From assembly GCF_010858045.1 (NCBI RefSeq), contig NZ_JAAGVC010000022.1, forward strand, positions 19,010 to 83,009: a stretch of 64,000 nucleotides of DNA. Reading direction: 5' to 3'. This DNA comes from Nocardia cyriacigeorgica (GTDB lineage Bacteria > Actinomycetota > Actinomycetes > Mycobacteriales > Mycobacteriaceae). The notes beneath the pieces are model-generated. The model saw nothing but the letters and a program-made list of their open reading frames with translations, was not told the origin of the DNA and searched no databases. Shown piece after piece: positions 40,115 to 48,199 of the stretch (position 1 is its first letter; each line of letters begins with the position of its first letter). The position numbers and the translations under genes were made by a program.

Positions 40115-41945
40115 GTGGACGAACCTCCTCGATCTGGCCGGAACCGGCACCCGGTTCCGCTGACGGTATTGCCTTGCTCAGCGACGGCGCCGGGATCAGA
40201 TCGGTGATCACGGTCTTGCGCTGCGGATCGTGCTGCTCGATCGACTGCTGCACCGCTGCCGCGTAATCGCCTTCCCACCAGGGGACGGTGCGCACCAGCA
40301 CCGGCGGCGCACCGGAGGGGAAGACGATGACCCGCCCGCGCGGCAGGGTCGCCAGCGCCTGCACCGTGAAGGTCTTCGACGAACCCAGCGAGCGCGAATA
40401 ACTCTTGCTGCCCTTGGATTCCGATACCGACGCCGAAATCGACGAATGCTCGCCGATCGCCTCGGAACGCTCACGCAAGAAGTTCGTATCGTCGACGCCG
40501 CTGCCGAGCACCTTGATATTGGCCGCCGACCACAGGGCGTTCATGCCGGCTTCGCCCCAGCAACGCACGCCCTGGGCCCACGATTGCAGCACGGTCATCA
40601 CCACGATGCCGCGCGAACCGAAATGGCTGTACTGCTTGGGCAGATCCTTCCAGCGAACCACGTTGGCGGCCTCGTCCAGCACGGCGAGCAGCGGTATCGG
40701 CAAGCGTCCGCCCGCCGACCGCGCGGCCTTGCGCATGGCGATATCGATCACCGCCTCGGTCAGCGCACTGACCAGTGGTGAGGCCGACCCCCGGCCCTCG
40801 AGCGAGAGGCTGTAAAGGGTGCCGTTGCGCTCGATGAAATCCAATTCGTCGAACTGCTGGCGACTTCCGCCGGGGGTGACCCACGGGTGCACATTGGTGA
40901 GCTTGAGGCAGCGCACCATCTTCTTGGCGGTACCGAAGATACCGCTGCGCGTGCGGTCGTCGGTGTTGTATTGCGAGGCCAGGCCGGAGGCGGTGAAATC
41001 GTGCCCGGTATCGCGCAGCAGCTGAATCGGCTCGATATTGCCCGGGTTGGTGACCCACTCCCACACCTGGGTGATCGGTTTGCCGCCGACCGCCGCGGCG
41101 AGAAACAGCCCGGCCAGCAGATCTTCGGCTTCCGGATCGAAGAACGCGTCGGTCTTGGCGTCGGAACCGTCGTCGCCGTCGGCGAAATGGCCGGCCAGCC
41201 GGGCGGCGCGCATTTCGCAGCCTTCGTGGCGGGCATCCACCCAGCCCAGCGGATCCCAATACCAGCTGGCCTCCTCGCCCGCCACGCCCTGCGGGTCGAA
41301 GACGAAGGTGGGCGATCCCTTGGCCGCGCGGACGTCACGGGTCGCGTCGACCACGTCACGCTTGTTCGAGGTGGCGAGCACGGGACCGATGGCGGTGAGG
41401 ATGGCCGGGATGACGCGGGAGGTCGACTTGCCCTGACGCGGCCCCCAGATATCGAGGTGCAGATCCTCATACGAGCCGTACAGCATCACACCGTCGGCGA
41501 CGCCGATACCGATGGGCACACCGGGAGCGTCGTCGTAGCCGAGGCGCACGCCGAGTTGCTTGGCCTTCTCGCGCACGCCGGCCTCGGTGAGCGAGGCGAT
41601 GGCGCTGCCGTTGCCCATCACGTCGGCCTTGTCGTCGACGCCGAGCCTGCCCTTGTTGCGGCGGGCCTGCAGCCGCCGCCGGATGACCACCACGGCGATG
41701 GCCGTGGCGATGACGAGCAGCAGGATGACGGTCGCCCCGCGCGGCCAGTGCAGTTTGCCGCGGATCAAACCGGCCACGATCTCGATCGGGTTCACCGGGA
41801 TGTCCTGGCGGGTCACCGCGAGCAGATTGCCCAGATGCAGGGCCAGCCACAGGGTGGCGAGGACGGCGCCGACCACGTAGATCAGGATGAGGGTGCCGTC
41901 GGGTCCGACAACTGCCGGATCCTTCACCGGTTTCTTTTTCGCCAT
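40101..41945 (-). CDS. VirD4/TraG-like type IV coupling ATPase
   Basis: A 614-residue inner-membrane P-loop ATPase of the VirD4/TraG family, which links substrates to a type IV secretion channel. Two TM helices lie at about 18-42 and 70-88. Walker A is GPRQGKST (168-175) and Walker B is LLAVLDEAAN (419-428). The VFDPQGVAGE and ERNGTLYSLSLEGRGSASPL segments are typical of actinobacterial conjugative DNA-transfer-type proteins. The C-terminal part is helical and ends in a Glu/Pro-rich tail. ATG 41945 has AGGAGG 6 bp upstream. Whether it carries DNA or protein is not known. Confidence 0.85.
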   Translation of the reverse strand: MAKKKPVKDPAVVGPDGTLILIYVVGAVLATLWLALHLGNLLAVTRQDIPVNPIEIVAGLIRGKLHWPRGATVILLLVIATAIAVVVIRRRLQARRNKGRLGVDDKADVMGNGSAIASLTEAGVREKAKQLGVRLGYDDAPGVPIGIGVADGVMLYGSYEDLHLDIWGPRQGKSTSRVIPAILTAIGPVLATSNKRDVVDATRDVRAAKGSPTFVFDPQGVAGEEASWYWDPLGWVDARHEGCEMRAARLAGHFADGDDGSDAKTDAFFDPEAEDLLAGLFLAAAVGGKPITQVWEWVTNPGNIEPIQLLRDTGHDFTASGLASQYNTDDRTRSGIFGTAKKMVRCLKLTNVHPWVTPGGSRQQFDELDFIERNGTLYSLSLEGRGSASPLVSALTEAVIDIAMRKAARSAGGRLPIPLLAVLDEAANVVRWKDLPKQYSHFGSRGIVVMTVLQSWAQGVRCWGEAGMNALWSAANIKVLGSGVDDTNFLRERSEAIGEHSSISASVSESKGSKSYSRSLGSSKTFTVQALATLPRGRVIVFPSGAPPVLVRTVPWWEGDYAAAVQQSIEQHDPQRKTVITDLIPAPSLSKAIPSAEPGAGSGQIEEVRPLDQQ

Positions 41946-41980
41946 ACCTGCCTCCTGATTGATCCGTGTGGAAAGCGTTG

Positions 41981-42592
41981 TCACCGATAGCCGTCGAGCC
42001 GCCAGCCGTCCGGGGTGCGGACCACGGTGGCGATGACGGTGGCGGGCGGTAGCGGCTCCTCGCGTCCGTCGGGGTAGACGACGGTCTGTTCGATGCCGAT
42101 CTTGAATTGCTGCACGTTCGGATCCGCACCGGCCGGCGCCTTCTCGCCGGACGCGAAGGTGAAGGCGTCGATCCTGGCGCCCGCGTCTGCCCACTCGGCC
42201 CAGCGCAGGGACGGTTTGGGAGTCTCGCCGCCGGTGCTGGCGCCCTCCACGACGCGAATCAGGCTGGGACCGAGCCATTTCCGTGCCCGCACCAGTGACG
42301 CGCCCTGATCCTCGCCGACCGGATTCCAGGTGTAGATCTCACGCAGGGCCGCGACCGCCACGCCCTCGGGCGTGACCGGGTCCGGTGCCGGAACAGCTTC
42401 GAGCTGACGGGTGGTCGAAGTAGCGGGTCCGCTGCCCGGACCTGCCTGCCCGTCGTCTTCGCGACCGCAGGCCGCGCTCATCATCGCGATGCCCGTCACC
42501 AGCACCACCACCAGTTTCGCCCGCGCCGATACCCTGCTCTTCCAGGCTAACCGTCCCCGCCGCCGGTTCGGCGCTGCCGCACGCGTGTTCAC
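41981..42592 (-). CDS. Putative conjugal transfer lipoprotein
   Basis: A 203-residue predicted lipoprotein. A basic N-terminus precedes a hydrophobic core and the lipobox MSAAC (Cys42). The mature domain (about 75-203) contains PEGVAVAALREIYTWNPV, then two-stranded motifs and ends VVRTPDGWRLDGYR, a pattern like the NTF2-like/VirB8-type periplasmic folds. The GTG start overlaps the stop of the cell-wall hydrolase gene by 4 bp (GTGA). It may contribute a VirB7/VirB8-like part of the channel; this is inference. Confidence 0.65.
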   Translation of the reverse strand: MNTRAAAPNRRRGRLAWKSRVSARAKLVVVLVTGIAMMSAACGREDDGQAGPGSGPATSTTRQLEAVPAPDPVTPEGVAVAALREIYTWNPVGEDQGASLVRARKWLGPSLIRVVEGASTGGETPKPSLRWAEWADAGARIDAFTFASGEKAPAGADPNVQQFKIGIEQTVVYPDGREEPLPPATVIATVVRTPDGWRLDGYR

Positions 42593-44271
42593 AGCACTCT
42601 CCTCGCTCGTGCGTCGCCGGGCACCGGCGCCTCGGCCACCCCACCCGCGGAACCCGCGGTCGCGCCCGGCGCGGAGCGGATCATCTGCCCGTCACCGGCG
42701 TAGACGCCCACCTGCGCGGGACCACGCGGTCCGAAATCGCTGAACACCAGGTCACCCGGCTCGATCGCGCTCAACGGCACCTCCACTCCGGCTTCCCACT
42801 GCTGTTCGGCAGTGCGCGGCAGGGTGATCGAGCCCGAGGACGCCGCGAAGACCGCCGCCGCGGTCAGACCCGGACCGTCCAGGCCGCCGCCGGTGGGCCC
42901 CTGCGGGCCACCGCCGCCCCACACGTACGGGGTGCCGAGCCACTCGTGGGCCGCCTGCACGACCTGGCTGCCCTCGGTCCCCTCCCCCGGCACGAATCGT
43001 CCGAGCGATCCCGGCGCACGGTACTGCGGCTCCATCGCCAGGATGTTCGCCACGTACGGGTGGGTCTCGGAATAATGCGCGGCAACCTGATTCGGCATGC
43101 CGCCGGAGGCGAGTACGGCGCCCTCACCGGCGTTGTAGGCGGCCAGCGTCAAGGAGACCAGATCACCCTGCACCCGGCCCTGCGACAGCCAGCCGGAGAT
43201 CTTGTGCGCGATGGCGCACATATAGCGACCCTGACCGACGATGGCGTCACCGTCGTCCCACACACTGGCCACACCATTGCCGTCGGCATCGATCACATAC
43301 GGTTGGCCGTCATCGGGATTGATGCTCGCCGCCGTTCCCGGGAGGAACTGCGCCAATCCCTGCGCGCCCGCGGGCGAGGTGGCGCCCCGGCGGAAGCCGG
43401 ACTCCTGCCTGCCCTGGGCGGCCAGCAGCGACGGCGTGATCTCCGGGCAGATCGAACCGGCGCGCCGGTACCAGATCTCGAGTTCGGGCGGAACCTTGCC
43501 ATCGGCGAGCGCTCCTCCCGCGCTGCCGAAGCCACGCACACAGCGTGGGTCGTCGGAGAACGCGCGCGCACCACCGACATCCGGAGTCGGGGCGCCCTCC
43601 AGCCACGGCATCGGATCTATCTGACGGCCACCGGTGAACCGCCCACCCGGCACCACCTCGAAATGCAGGTGCGGGCCGCTGGATTCGCCGGCCGAGCCGA
43701 CATAGCCGATATGCTGCCCGGCCCGAACGGTCTCCCCCACCCGCACCAGGACGCCGCTGTCCCACATATGGCCGTACACCGCCGAATACGCGCGGCCGTT
43801 GGTGTCGACCGAGTCGACAACGATCCAGTTACCGAATCCGGACGCCGGACCGGCCGCGACCACCCGGCCGTCGCCGACCGAGAAGATCGGCGTGCCGTCG
43901 GCGGCCGCCATGTCCACACCCTTGTGCCCGCCACCGCGCGAGCCGAAGACGTCGGAAATGCTGTAGGTGCCGGTGGCCAACGGCAACGTCCGCCGCAGCG
44001 ACCCGACACCGGCGGCCAGCGACGGCGTCGCGGTGACGGCCGGATTCGCCTGCGCCGCAGGTGTGCCCGTGCCGGATGTGGGCGAGGCACCGGCGGCCCG
44101 TGGATCGCCGGGCGCATAACCACCCAGCGGCGGCAGCATCGTCTGGGTGGGACCGAGAACCTCGCCGCCCTCGCACGGGTCGTCCACCGAGGGCAGCACG
44201 ATCACCACCACCAGCGTCATCAGGCCGAGCGCGGCTCCGACGACGAGCGCCAGCACCGAGCGCACGTTCAT
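42589..44271 (-). CDS. Three-domain cell-wall hydrolase: M23, SLT and degenerate NlpC/P60
   Basis: A 560-residue VirB1-like protein with one N-terminal TM helix (about 5-28). The LytM/M23 domain (about 100-225) keeps its zinc set: His116 and Asp120 in GHKGVD, His168 in YGHM, His203 in HLHFE. The lytic transglycosylase domain (about 260-420) has Glu290 in GRQES and the AYNAGEGAV motif. The C-terminal NlpC/P60 domain (about 435-540) has lost its catalytic triad: LDGPGLT replaces the usual DCSG (Gly466), AQVGVY has Gln520 where His belongs, and MIRSA has Arg532. It would open peptidoglycan for the secretion channel. ATG 44271 has GAGGGT just upstream. Confidence 0.9.
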   Translation of the reverse strand: MNVRSVLALVVGAALGLMTLVVVIVLPSVDDPCEGGEVLGPTQTMLPPLGGYAPGDPRAAGASPTSGTGTPAAQANPAVTATPSLAAGVGSLRRTLPLATGTYSISDVFGSRGGGHKGVDMAAADGTPIFSVGDGRVVAAGPASGFGNWIVVDSVDTNGRAYSAVYGHMWDSGVLVRVGETVRAGQHIGYVGSAGESSGPHLHFEVVPGGRFTGGRQIDPMPWLEGAPTPDVGGARAFSDDPRCVRGFGSAGGALADGKVPPELEIWYRRAGSICPEITPSLLAAQGRQESGFRRGATSPAGAQGLAQFLPGTAASINPDDGQPYVIDADGNGVASVWDDGDAIVGQGRYMCAIAHKISGWLSQGRVQGDLVSLTLAAYNAGEGAVLASGGMPNQVAAHYSETHPYVANILAMEPQYRAPGSLGRFVPGEGTEGSQVVQAAHEWLGTPYVWGGGGPQGPTGGGLDGPGLTAAAVFAASSGSITLPRTAEQQWEAGVEVPLSAIEPGDLVFSDFGPRGPAQVGVYAGDGQMIRSAPGATAGSAGGVAEAPVPGDARARRVL

Positions 44272-44287
44272 GACACCCTCGCAGGGT

Positions 44288-44596
44288 TCACGTGCGGCGC
44301 CGGGCTTCGTTGAGCGTGTCGGCCAGCGCCCGGTTCATCTCCGCCGCCGCCGCCAACTGCTGCTGCAACAGTGCGACCTTGCGGCGCAGGGCGACGGCGT
44401 CCATCCGTTCCAGGCTCGGGCCTTCCGCGGCCCGCACCCAGTTGCGCACCGAATTGGTATGCACGCCGATCTGTTCGGCGACCACCCGGCACGCCTCCGA
44501 TTCGCTGCGTAGTTTTCCGGTGAGCGCGATGACCTGCTCGACGGCGGCGTCACGCACCTCGGGCGACACTTTGCGATAAGACCGGTGCGGCATCAT
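44288..44596 (-). CDS. IS3 OrfA-like helix-turn-helix protein, probably domesticated
   Basis: A 102-residue protein resembling the OrfA (InsE) half of IS3-family transposases: VSPEVRDAAVEQVI, then a helix-turn-helix around ESEACRVVAEQIGVHTNSVRNWV (position about 31-55), and a C-terminal leucine-zipper-like helix ALRRKVALLQQQLAAAAEM. No OrfB/DDE gene or inverted repeats are nearby. The ATG overlaps the stop of the VirB4-like ATPase by 4 bp (ATGATG), so it is embedded in the operon. That arrangement suggests a captured DNA-binding protein, perhaps a regulator, rather than an active element. Confidence 0.75.
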   Translation of the reverse strand: MMPHRSYRKVSPEVRDAAVEQVIALTGKLRSESEACRVVAEQIGVHTNSVRNWVRAAEGPSLERMDAVALRRKVALLQQQLAAAAEMNRALADTLNEARRRT

Positions 44597-46701
44597 GCTG
44601 CGCTCCCACCCGCCGAATCCGAACCACCCGGTTCCGGGCCGCCCGCAGGGCCCGGCACCCGATTGAACTCGTCGAAACGCTGGTTGGTGTCGTGGATTCC
44701 GCTTTCCTTCTCCGACAACGTGAACTCCATGTGGAACGGAATTCCCGGCCTGCGGTCCTCGCCGATCTTCAGCAGGAACTTGCCGGTGCCCGGCGGAGAC
44801 GGCCGCACCTGCCCGGGCTTGAGCGCCTCGCCGGTCAGGGCCTGCGGCGCCGACCATCCGGTGACCATCTCCTCTTCGGCCGCGGTGAACGGAATCGTGC
44901 TGTCGAGGCGTTTGATCTCCTCGGCGGGCAGCGCACCGAAAATCTTGGCGCGCGCCCGTTCCAGGAAACCGAGCGCCTTGGCGATGGCCGCTTCCGAACC
45001 CAGCGACTGCAAATCCTTGATGGTGTGGCTGATCATGATCAGCGCGGTGGCGATGCCACGTTGCAGACGAGTCAGTTCGTCGACGCGGTCGACCATGAAA
45101 TCGCCGAGGCCGAGCACCTGCCACAGCTCGTCCATCACCACCTGGAAATAGCGTTGTGGCGCCATCCCCGCATCGGTGAGCGTGTGCGCGGCCTCCACGG
45201 CGGCGAATCCGTCGGCCCAGCAAGCCAGCATGACCGCGGCCTTGAGCTTCTTGTCGCCCTGCGGGATATGCGAGACGTCGATGCACACCGCGACCGAATC
45301 GGTATCGATGGGCACCGAGGTCTGGCCGTTGAACACCGCGCCGAATGGCCCCTGGGTGAGCGCGCGCAGCGACCGGCGCAGATTCTTGATCGCCACCTGG
45401 TATTCGGACTCGTTGTCCGCGCCGGCGTCGAGCATCAATTCCTCGCCGCCCGCGACGATCACCTCGAGCAGGTTGTCCATGATGGGCGGCTTGTCCGGGG
45501 TGAACCCGCTGCCCGGCCGGTACAGGATGCGCAGGGCGGTGGAGATGAGCGTCTCCTCGAAATCGCGCACCCGCGCACCGCGTACCAACTCGACCAGACC
45601 GGCGATCAGCGTCACCTGCCGGGCCCGCAGATCCTGCAACACCTGCAATTGCAGGGCGGGAAGGTGATCGAGCTGCGGCACCACCTGGCCGAGCACGCCC
45701 GCGGCCAGCGGGTTGAGCTTGCCGTGACCGTAACCGAGATCGATCACCTGGCCGCCGACCATCTCCACCATCTTGCGATAGTCGGGCTTGACGTCGGCCA
45801 GGATCAACGGCGTGATGCCCTGGGCGATCCCGCCGAGCACGATCCGACGCACCAGCGACGATTTACCGAAGCCGTTGAGCCCGAGCACGAACAGGCTCGG
45901 CGCGGTGATGAAGCTACCGCGCATGAACCAGTTCATCGGGTCGAAGCAGACCGGCGCCCCGGTGTGCAGATGCGAACCGAGCGGAGTACCGATCAGCGGC
46001 GCGCCGGCACCGACCGACCACGGCCACAGGCCCGCGACCTGTGCGGTGGTGGCGCGATACTCGACGGGCCTGCCCACCACGTTCATCCGGCCGCCGCCCG
46101 GGCCCGCATAGCCGCGGTCGGTGAGCTGTGCGGTCTGCCGGTCGAAGCCGTCGACGTAGGTCTGCTCGGCGCGGGCGGCGTAGTTGCGGCGGCGAATATC
46201 GTCGGTGCGGATACGGAAGGTGGCCCAGGCCGCGCGCAGCCCGGACTGCTCCCGGCTGATCATCTCCAGCCGCGCGCGGGTGTCGTCGTCGAGCAGCGGC
46301 GGCCCGGACTGTTGCCGCTTGTCCGCCTTGGCTTTCGCCCGCTGTGCGGCCCGATCCTGCCTCGGATTGCGCATCGCGCGGTCGGCGGTCTTGTCGAACT
46401 TCACCGGGCGTGCCCGCGCGGCATCGGTGCGGTTGGGGCGGGCGCGTCCACCGCGACCTGGCTGTGCACCGGCGGCCTTGTCGGTGCCCGGTACGTCGGC
46501 ACGCGAGCGTTCACCGTCGGGTCGTGGCGCACCGGCGCGCGGACGACGTCCGCCCGTGCCGCGCCGCTCCCGGGCGGGCTCCTCCCGTGGGGTCTCGCGC
46601 CGACGCTCGGGGCGTGCCCATTCGTCGTGATCGGCCTCGGTCCGCCGGGGCCGGCGGACGTCCTCGCGCTCCCGTACGGGTGGCTCGTGCTCGCGTGCCA
46701 T
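44593..46701 (-). CDS. VirB4/TraC-like secretion ATPase
   Basis: A 702-residue ATPase of the VirB4 family (C-terminal P-loop part). An Arg/Pro/Glu-rich disordered N-terminus (about 1-140) precedes a helical region; Walker A is GLNGFGKSS (274-282), ADVKPDYRKM follows, and Walker B is VVMDELWQVL (521-530). The classical VirB4 N-terminal domain is missing and may be supplied by the next-upstream SCO6880-like protein. ATG 46701 is 7 bp past the upstream stop and has GGGGTGA before it. It powers the assembly or transport step of a type IV system. Confidence 0.85.
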   Translation of the reverse strand: MAREHEPPVREREDVRRPRRTEADHDEWARPERRRETPREEPARERRGTGGRRPRAGAPRPDGERSRADVPGTDKAAGAQPGRGGRARPNRTDAARARPVKFDKTADRAMRNPRQDRAAQRAKAKADKRQQSGPPLLDDDTRARLEMISREQSGLRAAWATFRIRTDDIRRRNYAARAEQTYVDGFDRQTAQLTDRGYAGPGGGRMNVVGRPVEYRATTAQVAGLWPWSVGAGAPLIGTPLGSHLHTGAPVCFDPMNWFMRGSFITAPSLFVLGLNGFGKSSLVRRIVLGGIAQGITPLILADVKPDYRKMVEMVGGQVIDLGYGHGKLNPLAAGVLGQVVPQLDHLPALQLQVLQDLRARQVTLIAGLVELVRGARVRDFEETLISTALRILYRPGSGFTPDKPPIMDNLLEVIVAGGEELMLDAGADNESEYQVAIKNLRRSLRALTQGPFGAVFNGQTSVPIDTDSVAVCIDVSHIPQGDKKLKAAVMLACWADGFAAVEAAHTLTDAGMAPQRYFQVVMDELWQVLGLGDFMVDRVDELTRLQRGIATALIMISHTIKDLQSLGSEAAIAKALGFLERARAKIFGALPAEEIKRLDSTIPFTAAEEEMVTGWSAPQALTGEALKPGQVRPSPPGTGKFLLKIGEDRRPGIPFHMEFTLSEKESGIHDTNQRFDEFNRVPGPAGGPEPGGSDSAGGSAA

Positions 46702-46708
46702 CAATCGC

Positions 46709-48199
46709 TCACCCCGCAAGTGCTTTCGGAATCGTCGCGTGTTCGGGCAGGATCACTCCGCAGCCGAGTGAGGCCGCGAAGGCCGCCGCCTGGTAGCGGT
46801 AGCACCGCCGGATCTTCAACCGCGCCTGGGTGGACAGGTCACGGGTGATCGCCTCGATCCGCGGCAGATCACCGCGCAGGGGCTCGGTGATGGTCACCAG
46901 CGCCCCGAAGCGGGTCACGCCGTGTCCACGCGCCTGCTCCTCGCGGGCCTGCTGGGTGGCGCCGACCCGCAGGGTCGCCGACGCGGAGACGACTCCGCGT
47001 TCGCTCTGCTGCGCCACCAGCGCGTTCTTGAAGTCGTCATCGACGATCTCGGCGGCGTCGGCGGCTGAATGCGGACGGTACACGATCGCGATACGCTTAC
47101 GCGGCACTTCGGGATTCGGGGCGAGCAGCCGCTGCAGGACCCGTTCGTCGACGGCGCCCTCGGGGGCCGCGTCCATCTCCCAGGTGACCGAACGACCACC
47201 GTCGTGCACGAAGTGATCCCACTTCTCGTCGTGCGAGACCGGGCCCGCGTCGGCCCAGTCCAGGCCGTGGCCTTCGGGTTCGCCCGCGGCCACCTCGAGA
47301 TCGGCCTGCGAGGCGGGATCGTAGCTGCGCCGGATGAACGAGATCACCTCATCGGCCGACATCGGCTGCGCGCGCACGCCCGCCTCGGCCAGGGCGGCGC
47401 AGATGCCGGGCAGCCTGCGCCCGATCTCCACCGCTTCCTCGGCCGGGTTCTTGCGGCGCTCGGCCGTGGTGGCCTTGAACGTGATGGCCACCCGCGGCAG
47501 CAATTGCACGCGCTCCTGCGGCAATTCGGTGGCCAGCTCGTACATCACCTGCTGGGCCAGCTCCGGCGCCTCCGGCCGGGTGATCGTGGATACCTCGGTG
47601 AGCAGCCGGTTCCCGGTTTCGGGCACGGTGTCGATCACCGGGACGACGGCGACGATATCGCTGGTCTGGCCCACCGAGGCGAGGAAGGTGCCCCAGGCCG
47701 AGACCCAGCGGTCGATCACCGGCTGGTCGACCGCCTCATGGCCCTGCGGCCAGGCCCGCAGCACCACGGTGTACTGGGCGAACTGCGGCAGATGGATCAT
47801 GCCGAAGCTGTAGCCGCCCGCGTCGATGCCCTCGTACAGCTTCGACGGAGCCAGCAGCCCGGGCAGCCGGGTGACCCCGCCGGGGATCCGGGAGAACCGG
47901 CCGCCGCGGTACACGTGCTCGCCGCGACTGCGCGAACGCATCCAGTTGAACATCATCAATCCCGTCTCGTAGCCGGAGCGGCCCCCCGTCCGCCACACCA
48001 GTGGAACCATGATTGCGACGCCGACGCCACCCACGATCAGCCCCCATTGGAAACCGCCGACCATCGCGGTGATCAGGGCGGTGATCACGACGACGAAACC
48101 GAGCACGGTCTCTTCCCAGCGCAGGCCGAAAAGGCCGGCGCTGCGCGGTTTCTGCCACAGGCCGTAGGAACGGCGCTCGTAGGTGTCGAGGTTCGTCAT
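46709..48199 (-). CDS. SCO6880-family membrane protein (PrgI/VirB3 plus VirB4 N-domain-like)
   Basis: A 496-residue protein of the SCO6880 family, found in actinobacterial type IV-like clusters. It begins MTNLDTYERRSYGLWQKPRS with two close TM helices (about 28-68) as in PrgI or VirB3, then a long soluble region (about 90-496) that resembles the N-terminal part of VirB4 in position and size. It contains the SMGMIHLPQ-type and IVYRPHSAADAAEIVDDDF segments but no P-loop. Its ATG overlaps the stop of the VirB6-like gene by 4 bp. I infer that it and the VirB4-like ATPase form a split VirB4. Confidence 0.7.
   Translation of the reverse strand: MTNLDTYERRSYGLWQKPRSAGLFGLRWEETVLGFVVVITALITAMVGGFQWGLIVGGVGVAIMVPLVWRTGGRSGYETGLMMFNWMRSRSRGEHVYRGGRFSRIPGGVTRLPGLLAPSKLYEGIDAGGYSFGMIHLPQFAQYTVVLRAWPQGHEAVDQPVIDRWVSAWGTFLASVGQTSDIVAVVPVIDTVPETGNRLLTEVSTITRPEAPELAQQVMYELATELPQERVQLLPRVAITFKATTAERRKNPAEEAVEIGRRLPGICAALAEAGVRAQPMSADEVISFIRRSYDPASQADLEVAAGEPEGHGLDWADAGPVSHDEKWDHFVHDGGRSVTWEMDAAPEGAVDERVLQRLLAPNPEVPRKRIAIVYRPHSAADAAEIVDDDFKNALVAQQSERGVVSASATLRVGATQQAREEQARGHGVTRFGALVTITEPLRGDLPRIEAITRDLSTQARLKIRRCYRYQAAAFAASLGCGVILPEHATIPKALAG

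Noticed and set aside
44288..45286. A 332-codon reading frame ending at the OrfA-like gene
   Set aside because: Its first two thirds are out-of-frame shadow of the VirB4-like ATPase; only the last 102 codons are the real gene.
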